Origin: Photobacterium gaetbulicola Gung47 | Lineage (GTDB): Bacteria; Pseudomonadota; Gammaproteobacteria; Enterobacterales; Vibrionaceae | Direction: 5' to 3' | Length of the DNA: 64,000 bases | Assembly (NCBI GenBank): GCA_000940995.1 | Contig: CP005973.1 | Location: forward strand, 310,001 to 374,000 | Part shown: piece after piece, positions 7,693-16,406 of the stretch | Numbering within the stretch: position 1 is the first letter of the stretch | Layout of the letters: each line of letters begins with the position of its first letter | Notes under the pieces: generated by a model | Seen by the model: the letters and a program-made list of their open reading frames with translations, nothing else | Told to the model about the DNA's origin: nothing | The model's database searches: none | Made by a program: the position numbers and the translations under genes

Positions 7693-8988
7693 ATGAAACG
7701 AATGATTGAAAAAATAGGTTTTGACTCTAACAAGCGGTTTTACGGCTTCTTGTCGGTAGTCATGTCAGGCCAGATCATCTACTCAGCTTTTGAAGCGTTT
7801 AAAGGCACGTTCTACAACTTATTATTGGATGTGCTTCAAATCGACAATACCCAAATGGGTATCTTGTTTACCTTGATCGGCTCAGCAATGTTCTTCTACA
7901 TTCCTGCGGGCTGGGTTAATAACCGATTTTCTGTTCGTTCTATTTTGATGAGCAGCCTAGCCGTTCGCTTTGTCAGTATGATGTTTATCATCCTATTCCA
8001 GCCGGAATTCACCGTACTGGCTATCATTGCCGGTATCTGGGGTATTACTGATGCTATCTTCTGGCCTGCGGTAGTTAACGGTGTCAACCTAATGTCGGGA
8101 GACAAGAATAAAGGGATGGCCTTTGGTTTACTTGAGTCTATCCGCCGTGCGATGGAAATGAGCATGAACGCCGCTATTGTTGGTATCATGGCATTGATCG
8201 GTGGTTCTATTCTGGTATTCAAAGGCGCGATTCTGTTCTATACCTTGCTAATTATCCCGATGATCTTCCTTGTCTGGAAATATGTACCTAATAACCAATT
8301 GGAGGTTAAAGAGGGCGAATCCAAGAATAAAGCGGCACTGCAGGGGCTTATTCACGTTCTGAAAATGCCAACAGTATGGTTGGCGGCATTAACGTCGATG
8401 ACGGTATACTGGACATACATTACCCTAATTTACACCGTCCCTTACCTGCAAGCAGTATTTGGCTTGACTACGTCTCAGGCGGCAATGTTCGGGATCATCA
8501 ATACCGGTGCTATGGGGGTTATCGCGGGACTTGTCGCTGGTACATTGTCTGATTTTCTATTCAAGTCATCGACTAAGATGATGATGTTTGCCCTTGGTTT
8601 AACTGCACTATGCTTATTGGCTACTATTCTGATGCCGAAAGGTGAAGGTATGCTGATGATGAATATCATCCTGCTGATGTGCTTCTCGTTCTCTATCTTC
8701 TTAGCAAAAGGTATCATCTTGGCGCCGGTTGCTGAAGCGGGTGTACCTGCTCAGTGTAGCGGTGCGGCAATGAGTGTTGGTTCGTTTGCAGCTTACGCGT
8801 CTGTTTTCTGGGCATATGCGCTGAACGGCTGGATCATTGATACCTTCGACAAGATCGAGGCCTATCAAATGATCTTCGGTATCGGCCTAACGGTGTCATC
8901 GGTAGGCATGCTATGTGCAGGTGTGTTGCTGATAGTGAAGCGTCGACAGCAAAACCAAGAAGTGAGTCCGGAACCCGTCGCATCATAA
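7693..8988 (+). CDS. MFS transporter, probably for glycerophosphodiesters
   Basis: A 431-residue protein with about 12 hydrophobic segments of the major facilitator superfamily, resembling the organophosphate/nitrate-type branch in general form. It sits 39 bp after the cytosolic phosphodiesterase gene and ends just before a strong terminator, so the two form a simple operon. The inferred substrate is glycerophosphocholine or a similar diester, imported whole and then cleaved inside the cell. The substrate is inferred from context only; the fold and membrane location are clear from sequence. Confidence 0.85.
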   Translation: MKRMIEKIGFDSNKRFYGFLSVVMSGQIIYSAFEAFKGTFYNLLLDVLQIDNTQMGILFTLIGSAMFFYIPAGWVNNRFSVRSILMSSLAVRFVSMMFIILFQPEFTVLAIIAGIWGITDAIFWPAVVNGVNLMSGDKNKGMAFGLLESIRRAMEMSMNAAIVGIMALIGGSILVFKGAILFYTLLIIPMIFLVWKYVPNNQLEVKEGESKNKAALQGLIHVLKMPTVWLAALTSMTVYWTYITLIYTVPYLQAVFGLTTSQAAMFGIINTGAMGVIAGLVAGTLSDFLFKSSTKMMMFALGLTALCLLATILMPKGEGMLMMNIILLMCFSFSIFLAKGIILAPVAEAGVPAQCSGAAMSVGSFAAYASVFWAYALNGWIIDTFDKIEAYQMIFGIGLTVSSVGMLCAGVLLIVKRRQQNQEVSPEPVAS

Positions 8989-9028
8989 CTTATGAGGCAT
9001 CCAATCACTTTCGTGATTATATAAGCTA

Positions 9029-9059
9029 GGATGAGCGGTGCGAACCGCTCATCCTTTTT
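9029..9059 (+). terminator. terminator of the ugpQ-MFS operon
   Basis: GGATGAGCGGT pairs with ACCGCTCATCC around a GCGA-type tetraloop and is followed by T5. Confidence 0.9.
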
Positions 9060-9522
9060 GATGTTAAACGCCAAGCATAAATTTGAGGCCAAACGTGTTT
9101 AGCGGTATCAGTGCATCGAAGTTGCTTGATGCAAGAGGAATTATAATATAATCAATTCAATCGGTTTCTTTATCTTAAGCTGGCTGCGGCTGCAGGCGAG
9201 AACAATACGGTAATTGGGGCAACCTAAAGATTTCGGTGAGCTAGGTATACCGGTACCCGCTTGGCTCAAGTCATTGAGTAAGCCTGTTTCTTTAAGATGA
9301 GGTGTTTTTGTTAAGTATTCAAAAAACATACTTGAAATGATCCTGTGTAGCTTCGATAAAAATAGAGTGAAAAACTACATTTAATAAATTTTTGATGATT
9401 TATTGTTGGGTGTAAACTTTTTTTTGGTCAATGTTTTTCTAGTATCACTCAATTCATAAAGCTACTAGTAGTTGTCATTTGCTTTGAAACTGTTGATGAT
9501 AAAAGTAATTATTCGTTACTAA
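9060..9522. other. AT-rich intergenic stretch, no supported gene
   Basis: Contains short broken frames only. On the minus strand a 62-codon frame (9141-9329) has no ribosome-binding site and no recognisable motif. Confidence 0.4.
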
Positions 9523-9636
9523 CTATAGTTTAATTTTTCTTCTGCAGTTTTTACATTTGTAAACAGCATTATAGAAAAACTTTTGAATAAGACTTCTTTT
9601 TATTTGGATAGCCGCTGGATTGTCACAGCACTTCAT
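9523..9636 (-). CDS. 37-residue zinc-ribbon-like mini-protein
   Basis: A 37-codon frame starts with MKCCDNPA and ends with YKCKNCRRKIKL, giving a CC-x(n)-CxxC pattern that could bind one zinc ion; the rest is basic and helical. AAAAGGAT lies 7 bases before the ATG, a strong ribosome-binding site. Its start overlaps the end of the upstream 82-codon frame by 14 bp, consistent with translational coupling in the photolyase operon. No family is recognised. The cysteine pattern and coupling are seen; zinc binding is inference. Confidence 0.4.
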   Translation of the reverse strand: MKCCDNPAAIQIKRSLIQKFFYNAVYKCKNCRRKIKL

Positions 9637-9871
9637 ACAAATATCCTTTTGAAGATTGATTTTTTCGGCATGGTATACATATTGTCAGACACTGAATGTG
9701 ATCTTGCTCACAAAAGGAGAGGGTGGTTAGCCTTGATTTTATAAATAATGTCAATACTATGTGTTTCTGAAATAAATGGTTAATATGTTTTTCTTGGTAT
9801 TTCAAATCATTAACTAAATTGGCGATAAATTGCTTTGGTATGGCGGGATGATTTTTTGATAGCATGTTCAT
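9623..9871 (-). CDS. small ORF translationally coupled to the photolyase gene
   Basis: An 82-codon frame whose ATG directly abuts the TAG of the photolyase-like gene (TAGATG junction), a typical reinitiation arrangement. The protein has a basic, helical N-terminus and four closely spaced cysteines near the end (CEQDHIQCLTICIPCRK). I recognise no family. It differs from the DUF2256 zinc protein that often accompanies this type of photolyase. It could be non-functional read-on sequence; the coupling and the cysteine cluster are the only support. Confidence 0.35.
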   Translation of the reverse strand: MNMLSKNHPAIPKQFIANLVNDLKYQEKHINHLFQKHIVLTLFIKSRLTTLSFCEQDHIQCLTICIPCRKNQSSKGYLYEVL

Positions 9872-11437
9872 CTAAAGAGTGTTTATATTTGCTAATAAGC
9901 TATTAGCCTTGCTTAAGGTAGATGTTCGTCCTTCTTCAGACATATTATCCCAACTTCGGTAAATCATCCTGGTTCTGGGATTTTTTGCTAGCCAGGTATC
10001 ATTCTTATGAAGAAAATTCCAATATAAACTATTTAATGGGCATGAATTTGCTTCTGTTTTTGTTTTGACATCATAAAAGCAGTGTTTGCAATGGTCGCTC
10101 ATTTTGTTGATATAGTTTCCACTGGCCGCATAAGGTTTAGTGGCAATGATGCCATTGTCGGCAAAGAGTGCCATACCGCGCGTATTGGGCATTTCAACCC
10201 ACTCGATGGCATCGATGTATATCCCCAGGTACCACTGCTCTACTTCATCAGGGGCTATGCCAGCCAATAAACAAAAATTACCCGTTACCATTAAGCGCTG
10301 AATGTGGTGGGCATAGGCATAGTCCAAAGATTGTGTAATTGCTGCTTTCATACAAGCCATTTTGGTTTTCCCTGTCCAGAAAAAATCCGGTAGGCGGCGG
10401 GTGGCCTTTAAGGCATTTGTTTGGCTGTAGTTGGGCATATTGCCCCAATAGATGCCACGAACATACTCTCGCCAGCCCAAAATCTGCCTGACGAAGCCTT
10501 CTATCTGGGCAATGTTTATCGCGCTATTCAGCTCGTAGGCGTTAATTGCCTGTTCGATAACGTCTTTGGGAGAGATAAGCTTGCAGTTCAAAGCGAATGA
10601 TAGTCGTGAGTGGTACAAGCTCCAACTGTGCGGGCTATTCTCCGTCATGGCATCTTGGAAGTAGCCAAATCGCGCTAAGCAGTGGCGGCAAAAGAAATCC
10701 AACAGTGCTTTGGCTTGGCTGGCGGTGACTGGCCAGAGTAATTGCGGTTGGGCATGGCCGATAGTGGCGATATGGTGCGATTCAATCCTGCTTAAGATGG
10801 CGCTAACGTCATTGGCAAAACAGAGCGGAGCAGGGATGTCTTTTAGCTCATTGGCTTTGAGTTTGTTACGGTTGCTTTGATCAAAATTCCACTTTCCCCC
10901 GAGCGGCTGGTTATCCTCCATCAGGAGGTTAAATCTTTTTCTCATACGACGGTAAAAATGCTCCATTAATATGTGCTTTCCTGCTGGGAAATCAGCTTCA
11001 ATCTCACTGAAAGGCAAGAGGAAATGTTCGGTGTCCCATTCCCTGCAATAAAAGCCAGTTTGGCTAAGGGTGCCGGCAAGTGAATGTAATTGTTCATACA
11101 ATCTGTACTCGTCGGGGCGCTGGAATTCGAAATGTGTACATTGATGCTGCTTCAGTAGACTGACAATGAGATTGGGTAGATCCGCAAACTGTGCGGATTG
11201 GTCGAGGCTAAGATAAGTGACTTGATGTCCCTTCAGCTTCAGATGGTTAGCAAAATGCTCCATGGCAGCAAAAAAAGCAGATACTTTCTGTATATGATGA
11301 GTGACATAGCCTGTTTCTTGATGAAGTTCGGCGATTAGATATAGGGTAGTTTCATCGGCGCGGCTATACCAAGAGTGCTCTGCGTTTAATTGGTCGCCGA
11401 GGATTAATCTGAGTGTTTTAAATCGCACTGCTGACAT
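9872..11437 (-). CDS. phrB: Fe-S photolyase/cryptochrome (PhrB-type, (6-4) photolyase)
   Basis: A 521-residue flavoprotein of the deoxyribodipyrimidine photolyase-related family (FeS-BCP/CryPro), which uses blue light to repair UV photoproducts; the characterised Agrobacterium PhrB repairs (6-4) lesions. The N-terminal ~140 residues (LRLILGDQLNAEHSWYS) form the antenna-binding domain. The C-terminal part carries the FAD and [4Fe-4S] sites. Four cysteines at 362, 450, 453 and 466 have the spacing 88-3-13, identical to the cluster ligands of PhrB. Other family blocks are GWREYVRGIYW and MVTGNFCLLAGIAPDEVEQWYLG. It lies 21 bp downstream of the DASH cryptochrome gene, forming one light-response operon. 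Confidence 0.93.
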   Translation of the reverse strand: MSAVRFKTLRLILGDQLNAEHSWYSRADETTLYLIAELHQETGYVTHHIQKVSAFFAAMEHFANHLKLKGHQVTYLSLDQSAQFADLPNLIVSLLKQHQCTHFEFQRPDEYRLYEQLHSLAGTLSQTGFYCREWDTEHFLLPFSEIEADFPAGKHILMEHFYRRMRKRFNLLMEDNQPLGGKWNFDQSNRNKLKANELKDIPAPLCFANDVSAILSRIESHHIATIGHAQPQLLWPVTASQAKALLDFFCRHCLARFGYFQDAMTENSPHSWSLYHSRLSFALNCKLISPKDVIEQAINAYELNSAINIAQIEGFVRQILGWREYVRGIYWGNMPNYSQTNALKATRRLPDFFWTGKTKMACMKAAITQSLDYAYAHHIQRLMVTGNFCLLAGIAPDEVEQWYLGIYIDAIEWVEMPNTRGMALFADNGIIATKPYAASGNYINKMSDHCKHCFYDVKTKTEANSCPLNSLYWNFLHKNDTWLAKNPRTRMIYRSWDNMSEEGRTSTLSKANSLLANINTL

Positions 11438-11458
11438 CTGGCACCTGTCTCTGCGTTG

Positions 11459-12772
11459 TTATCGAATAGGCCAATCAGCAGCATCGACAGAGTCGATATT
11501 ACCGTCATAGTTGTTCCCTTCCCACCTACGGATAAATTCGCCATTTGGATCATAGAGTTCAGTTTGTTTGTTCAAATTGAAGTGGCGGCCTTGCTGCGGG
11601 TCAGATCCGACGCCAGTGATGTATTGCCAATTTCCCCAGTTTGATGCGGTATCGTAGTCAATAAGATGTTCTTCAAAAAACGCGGCACCGTACCGCCAAT
11701 CTAGGCTGAGCTCATTAACCATGCAGCTAGCAGCAATTTGCCTGCCACGGTTAGACATATAACCGGTTCGCCTTAGCTGGTTCATTAAGGCATTGACCAG
11801 GGGATAAGGGGTGTTTCCTTCACTCCATCGGCGGAAGCGCTCTGGATAAAATGCGGTATGGGGTGGGGTCGATTTGATACCGCCAAAAGTAAAGAGTTTT
11901 GGTCCGTGGTGGTGGGCATACCACTGGAAGTATTCCCGCCACAACAGCTCAAACTTAATCCATTGGGTGGATTCATTGCACTCGATGTTATGTTCATAGT
12001 TCTGCAGGCGTTGGATCAGCTTGTTGGCAGAAAGACAGCCTAAGGCCAACCAAGGCGAAAATTTGGTGGAGTTTTCCCAGCCATCCAGTTCATTTCTGGT
12101 CAATTTGTAGCGGCTTGCAGCTCGGGAAGAAAAGTAGCTTTCAAGGTGTCGAAGGGCTGCGGTTTCGCCACCATCAAAATGGCCCAGAAGCTTTGGGTTG
12201 ATCATGGCACTGGTAATGTCAAAGGCCTTTAATCTACCTGGTGGAGTCGGCATTTTAGCAATGCTGGTTAAGGGGGGACGAATCTCAAGGTGTTCAACCT
12301 GCTTACGAAACTGGCTGAAGGTATCGGGAAGTGTCTCTGTTATATCAAAAGGCAGATCAGTTTTATCAAACAGGGTATGTGTAGCAATGTTTCGGAAAGT
12401 GATGTAGGGATACCTTCCTTTTAGGGTGTACCAGTTACGTTGTTCATACACACCAGCATGCTCGCTGGTATAAATCATAGAGACATTGTACTGACCGATT
12501 AATTCCGGCAACACGTTGAGTGGGTGATCCAGCATCACGTGCAAACTCTGACCGCATTCGCTGAGTTGCTCGGCCAGGTTGTGGAGTGATTGTAAGAGAA
12601 ACTGGTGACGGTAGGTTCCAGGCTTACCAATATGGTAAGGGTAACGGTTGAGGTGATCGACGGGCAAACAGTAGACGCAGATGAGGTGATCGGCCTCTTG
12701 AGTGGCTAGGGCGAGTGCAGGGTTGTCGTGTAGTCTAAGATCATTTTGGAAAAGAAATAAACCTGTTGCCAT
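11459..12772 (-). CDS. cryD: DASH-type cryptochrome / photolyase
   Basis: A 437-residue member of the classical photolyase/cryptochrome superfamily, DASH group, which repairs cyclobutane pyrimidine dimers in single-stranded DNA. The N-terminal Rossmann-like antenna domain begins LFLFQNDLRLHDNPAL. FAD-binding blocks are clear: KFSPWLALGCLS, FELLWREYFQWYAHHHG, TGYMSNRGRQIAASCMVNEL, DWRYGAAFFEEHLIDYDTASNWGNWQYITGVGSDP and FNLNKQ. The MSNRGRQ and tryptophan-rich WGNWQY blocks are characteristic of DASH proteins. The length is typical. It is the first gene of the operon with the Fe-S photolyase, so the cell has two different flavin repair enzymes under one control. Confidence 0.93.
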   Translation of the reverse strand: MATGLFLFQNDLRLHDNPALALATQEADHLICVYCLPVDHLNRYPYHIGKPGTYRHQFLLQSLHNLAEQLSECGQSLHVMLDHPLNVLPELIGQYNVSMIYTSEHAGVYEQRNWYTLKGRYPYITFRNIATHTLFDKTDLPFDITETLPDTFSQFRKQVEHLEIRPPLTSIAKMPTPPGRLKAFDITSAMINPKLLGHFDGGETAALRHLESYFSSRAASRYKLTRNELDGWENSTKFSPWLALGCLSANKLIQRLQNYEHNIECNESTQWIKFELLWREYFQWYAHHHGPKLFTFGGIKSTPPHTAFYPERFRRWSEGNTPYPLVNALMNQLRRTGYMSNRGRQIAASCMVNELSLDWRYGAAFFEEHLIDYDTASNWGNWQYITGVGSDPQQGRHFNLNKQTELYDPNGEFIRRWEGNNYDGNIDSVDAADWPIR

Positions 12773-12883
12773 TGAAGATCCCTCTAAGCCAATCTTATAG
12801 CTTAACTATAGGCGTAATATCATAATTATTTGGGGTTTTATGAGCCTAAGTTATAAGGGATCGTATCAATAGTAACGGCTTAC

Positions 12884-13429
12884 CTATTTAAGAAAGCGGA
12901 TGATTTTAGCTGGAGAGCCACCCACCAAGGTGTCGGATGGGACATCTTCGGTGACCGTAGAGTTAGCGGCAACCACCGAGCGGGCACCGATTGTGACACC
13001 TTGGCACACCACAACATGGCCACCAATCCATACATCATCTTCTATCACAATGGGCTTGGCAAAGGTTTCCCAGCGACGGCGACTATGGTGATCGAGTGAG
13101 TGGCTTGGAGTATAAAGCTGGACGTTGGGACCAATCAGAACGTTATTGCCAATATGGATCTCGGCATTGTCCAGCATAGTGGCGCCCATATTGATGAAGG
13201 TGTGGGAGCCAATATGAATGGTTTTGCCAAATTCGCACAGAAAAGGGGGGAGGATATGGCTATCTTCGCCAAATGATCCCAGCAGTTGCTCGAGCAACTT
13301 GCGAGGGGCATCTCCGGGATGCTGGTTAATGGCCACTTTGAGTCTGTAGGCGTTGTCTCTGATGGCAAGGATCTCCGGGTCTTCCCCGTCGAAATCCATG
13401 CCATTTACCATTTTTTCTAATTCAGTCAT
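12884..13429 (-). CDS. maltose/galactoside O-acetyltransferase-like enzyme
   Basis: A 181-residue left-handed beta-helix acetyltransferase of the Maa/LacA/NodL type, transferring acetyl from acetyl-CoA to a sugar hydroxyl. The N-terminal ~60 residues form the maltose acetyltransferase domain (MVNGMDFDGEDPEILAIRDNAYRL). Hexapeptide repeats then run to the end (IHIGSHTFINMGATMLD, IGNNVLIGPNVQLYTPSHSLD, IGGHVVVCQGVTIGARSVVAANS). The catalytic histidine is in the PSHSLD loop. The start at 13429 gives the family-typical MTELEKM beginning. It lies 19 bp after the GntR gene on the same strand, so the regulator probably controls it. The sugar acceptor is unknown. Confidence 0.9.
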   Translation of the reverse strand: MTELEKMVNGMDFDGEDPEILAIRDNAYRLKVAINQHPGDAPRKLLEQLLGSFGEDSHILPPFLCEFGKTIHIGSHTFINMGATMLDNAEIHIGNNVLIGPNVQLYTPSHSLDHHSRRRWETFAKPIVIEDDVWIGGHVVVCQGVTIGARSVVAANSTVTEDVPSDTLVGGSPAKIIRFLK

Positions 13430-13448
13430 TGTGGGTACTGCATAATAA

Positions 13449-14171
13449 TTAGTAATGATGATTACGTTTGGCGACCAAGGTGAACTTGTAGTCAGATGAT
13501 TTGAAGTAGTTACGACTATACTCAAACACCGTACCATCGACCAAGTAGCCTTTGGTGACTTTTTCAATGATTGGCTGGTCAGCCGGAATACCCAGTTGAT
13601 TCACCACTTCTTGCGGCGGCAGCACCGGGATGATTTCCTGCTCACTTCGGTCGATAACCATTTTCTTGGTCCCTTTGATGAACACGTACTTCGAGCCCTG
13701 CATCACTTCATAGGTGAGATCCGGGAATAGCGAAAGCGGCATCCAAGTCTCTTCAAGGGTCACTGGGTTCTCATCGATAAAGCGGACGCGCTTAACGTAA
13801 AAGATCCTGTCTTCTTCATTGATCTCCAGTGCCTCGGCAATGGCCGGAGCTGGCGTGGTGATTTCAAATGCAAGAATTTCACTGTGGGTTTTGACATCAA
13901 GGTGACTCAGCTTTTCATAGAAGCTTGAGTATTCGTACATGTCGTAGTTGACCTTGTTCTCTTTCACATAGGTCCCACTTCCTTGGATGCTTTCCAGCAC
14001 ATTTTGCTCTACGAGTAGTTTTAAGGCTTGTCGAACCGTCACCCGGCTCACGGAGAAGGCTTCTCGTAGTTGTGCTTCAGTCGGCAAAGCCTCACCCGGT
14101 TTGTATTCACCGGATTGGATCTTCTCCTTTATTGCGTCAGCGATCTGACGATACATAGGAAGGCGTGCCAC
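13449..14171 (-). CDS. GntR-family (HutC subgroup) regulator
   Basis: A 240-residue repressor-type protein: a winged helix-turn-helix at residues ~5-70 (MYRQIADAIKEKIQSGEYKPGEALPTEAQL, then SRVTVRQALKLLVEQNVLESIQGSGTYV), followed by a UTRA ligand-binding domain at ~80-235 (FYVKRVRFIDENPVTLEETWMP). UTRA domains usually sense a sugar phosphate or amino-acid-like ligand. The GTG start at 14171 is chosen because AGAGGAG lies 6 bases upstream; an ATG at 14225 would add 18 residues without family support. It forms an operon with the O-acetyltransferase. Confidence 0.92.
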   Translation of the reverse strand: MARLPMYRQIADAIKEKIQSGEYKPGEALPTEAQLREAFSVSRVTVRQALKLLVEQNVLESIQGSGTYVKENKVNYDMYEYSSFYEKLSHLDVKTHSEILAFEITTPAPAIAEALEINEEDRIFYVKRVRFIDENPVTLEETWMPLSLFPDLTYEVMQGSKYVFIKGTKKMVIDRSEQEIIPVLPPQEVVNQLGIPADQPIIEKVTKGYLVDGTVFEYSRNYFKSSDYKFTLVAKRNHHY

Positions 14172-14612
14172 ATCGTTCTCCTCTGGAAGGCAAGTTTTTA
14201 AGCTACCAAAGCTAACTGAGGTCAATTGGGTGTATTACATCTATAGTTTTATACCTGTATTTTATTTGTCTTTACAGCATCATTCAAAGTTGTCATATAC
14301 AAGCTGGCGTTGAAAACAATACAATGATAATACCTATTTTCGGGTTTAGTGAATACAATCTCAGAGCGTGTCGCCACAATACATACCATATTTATATCAA
14401 TATAACTAAGGGCGAATCACGCCCACCAGGATGACGGTACAGAGGACGATGATGAAACTGACTACCCTACCAATAAGTCGCTGATTTCAATCCAACCGAC
14501 ATTTGACAGGCGTGAGGCAGCGTTTAATGCTCTGGCAGACAAGCTGCCTCCTTGCCAGGCTAAGACGTTCCGACTACGTTTCTAATAAGCTATTTATCCG
14601 AATAACGATGAT
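14172..14612. other. intergenic stretch with unidentified gene debris
   Basis: Bases ~14408-14585 (+ strand) contain an open frame without a start codon. It reads as a protein C-terminus with an acidic linker (HAHQDDGTEDDDETDYPTNK) followed by SIQPTFDRREAAFNALADKL and stops at 14583. It looks coding in composition but has no upstream partner, so it is probably the tail of a deleted gene. I do not recognise the family. The remaining sequence is AT-rich and featureless. Confidence 0.35.
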
Positions 14613-14811
14613 ATGTATAAGCGAGGTAATGTAATTCAAAACTATGCGTGGGGCAGTAAAATCGCAATGATGGCCTTGTTTGGCATCTGTAACCCAAATT
14701 ACCAGCCACAAGCCTGAGATGGTTTACGCCTTGACCAACTACAAGGCAATGAACGGCTTCCGTGTGATTAACGAGATGGTTGAGCTGTTCGAGCAAGCCT
14801 ATCCTGTTCTC
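14613..14811 (+). pseudogene. manA: manA remnant (mannose-6-phosphate isomerase), internally deleted
   Basis: Two pieces of a type I phosphomannose isomerase are visible. The first, from ATG 14613, carries the N-terminal signature VIQNYAWGSK followed by ALFGICNPNYQPQA. It then stops, and in the next frame from 14707 the sequence continues as HKPEMVYALTNYKAMNGFRV and INEMVELFEQA. In intact ManA these blocks are roughly 90 residues apart, so about 270 bp, including metal-ligand positions, are missing and the frame is shifted. It cannot encode an active enzyme. It marks a deletion or rearrangement scar at the left edge of the 15.2-23.6 kb cluster. Downstream 14812-15199 is AT-rich with no gene. 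Confidence 0.75.
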
Positions 14812-15199
14812 TTTCTCTTTCAAACCATATACTCTCACTTTAAATAGAGATTGTTTTTCCCATAATTTTCGACTTTATTCAGACGAAGCAGTCGAGGGAT
14901 TGCTCATCGCAGTATCGAATAAAATCGTCATCGTCGTTTTTCATAGGCCGTTAAATATTATTTCTTTCGACTAAAAGGCCTTCAGGTAGCTAGTGTGTTG
15001 ATAAAATAGATAATAGAATATTGAGGAATTGGTTAATAATTTCGCCCGACTTAATAACGAGTCTTTGTGAATAATTATGAGTTGTTGATCGCATAAATTT
15101 TCAGCTTTTGGTTATATCTCTTGAATACATATTTGGGATTAGATAGAAAGATTAAGCATTCAGTGACTACTTTCTTAGTAATTTAATCAAGGTTGATTT

Positions 15200-16354
15200 A
15201 TGTCAGAAACAAAGATGTTTACTCCAGGTCCAGGGAATGTACCACTAGGAGTACATTTAGCATCAATTAAATCATCTACACATCATAGAACAAAAGAATT
15301 TAAAGAGCTCTTTGATAGGATACAGAGGAAACTACAATACGTATTTCAAACCAAAAACGATGTATTGTTGCTGTCATCTTCTGGATCTGGCGCAATGGAG
15401 TCTGTTGTATCAAGCCTTATTAATGAAGGTGATGATATTGTTGTTCTAAGTGCAGGAAAGTATGGTGATAGATGGATTCATCTTTGTGATGCATATAAGG
15501 CAAAAACAAGATCAATTGTTGCTGATGGGGAGGGGACTTTTGATTTGGAAAGTGTTGAAGAAGTTATTTCACACTTGAGGCCAAAGTATGTTTTTGTTAC
15601 TCATTGCGAAACTTCAACCGGTATAACACATGATATTCGTTCTATAAGTAAAATATGCAAGAAATATGGTTCTTTGATTATTGTCGATGCGATGACAACT
15701 GTGGGCGTAGAGCCGGTTTTAACTGATGAATGGTCCCTAGATGTGGTGATTTCGAGTTCCCAGAAAGGGTTTATGAATCCACCTGGCCTATCATTTATTA
15801 CCCTTAGCGACAAAGCATGGAAAAATGTAAAGCCTAAAGATCATTATTCATATTGGAATCTGAACATTATCCGTGAAAGTAGTAAAGACTTAACAACGCC
15901 AAATACTCCGCCATTTAGTCTTTTATTTGGGTTAGATTATGCCTTAGATAAGATGGAAACCGAAGGATTAAATGAGATCTGGAAAAGACATCTTATTTGT
16001 GCTGAGTGTTGTAGGGTGGGAATTGAAAAGTTAGGCTTTGACTTGTTCCATAAAAAAAATCTCAGTAGTGCTTTAACTGCTGTGAAACTTCCTGAAGGAG
16101 ATCAAATGTCAGATTTGCTGGTTAATTTAAAAAGCAAATTTGATTTTATGGTTGCGTCTGGTCAGGGGGAATTGAAGAATAAAATAATACGAGTTGGACA
16201 TATAGGCTCAACAAAACCTATAGATATTATAACTCTACTATCAGCCATGGAACTTGTTTTGGCTGAGTTAGGTCACCCAATTCGTTTAGGTGAGTCCGTT
16301 ACTGCAGCATTAGAAGTAATAGCAAGATATGAGAGAAATAATCTCATTCAGTAA
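15200..16354 (+). CDS. class-V aminotransferase (AGXT/serine-glyoxylate type)
   Basis: A 384-residue PLP enzyme of the alanine-glyoxylate / serine-glyoxylate / aminoethylphosphonate transaminase group. Seen: N-terminal FTPGPGNVPLGV, the cofactor phosphate loop SSSGSGAMES (~59-68), HCETSTG (135-141, the family's HxETSTG), the PLP-binding aspartate in VDAM (D163) and the Schiff-base lysine in SSSQKGFMNPPG (K189). All key residues are present, so it should be active. It is the first gene of an eight-gene same-strand cluster with a DapA-like aldolase, a cupin and dehydrogenases, so it probably installs or removes an amino group on a 2-oxo acid made there. Codon use is AT-rich compared with flanking genes, suggesting acquisition. 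An aminoethylphosphonate role is not supported, as no PEP mutase is near. Confidence 0.88.
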   Translation: MSETKMFTPGPGNVPLGVHLASIKSSTHHRTKEFKELFDRIQRKLQYVFQTKNDVLLLSSSGSGAMESVVSSLINEGDDIVVLSAGKYGDRWIHLCDAYKAKTRSIVADGEGTFDLESVEEVISHLRPKYVFVTHCETSTGITHDIRSISKICKKYGSLIIVDAMTTVGVEPVLTDEWSLDVVISSSQKGFMNPPGLSFITLSDKAWKNVKPKDHYSYWNLNIIRESSKDLTTPNTPPFSLLFGLDYALDKMETEGLNEIWKRHLICAECCRVGIEKLGFDLFHKKNLSSALTAVKLPEGDQMSDLLVNLKSKFDFMVASGQGELKNKIIRVGHIGSTKPIDIITLLSAMELVLAELGHPIRLGESVTAALEVIARYERNNLIQ

Positions 16355-16406
16355 AGTTTGTTGATAATTAATTTCGCCTTAAAAGTATAGAAAGTTGGAG
16401 ATGGAA

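Noticed and set aside
14590..14838. Minus-strand 82-codon ORF
   Set aside because: It is the antisense of the manA remnant, whose + strand carries clear family motifs.
15200..16354. Aminoethylphosphonate transaminase (PhnW) and a phosphonate pathway
   Set aside because: The fold family is shared, but no PEP mutase, phosphonopyruvate decarboxylase or phosphonatase gene is in the window.
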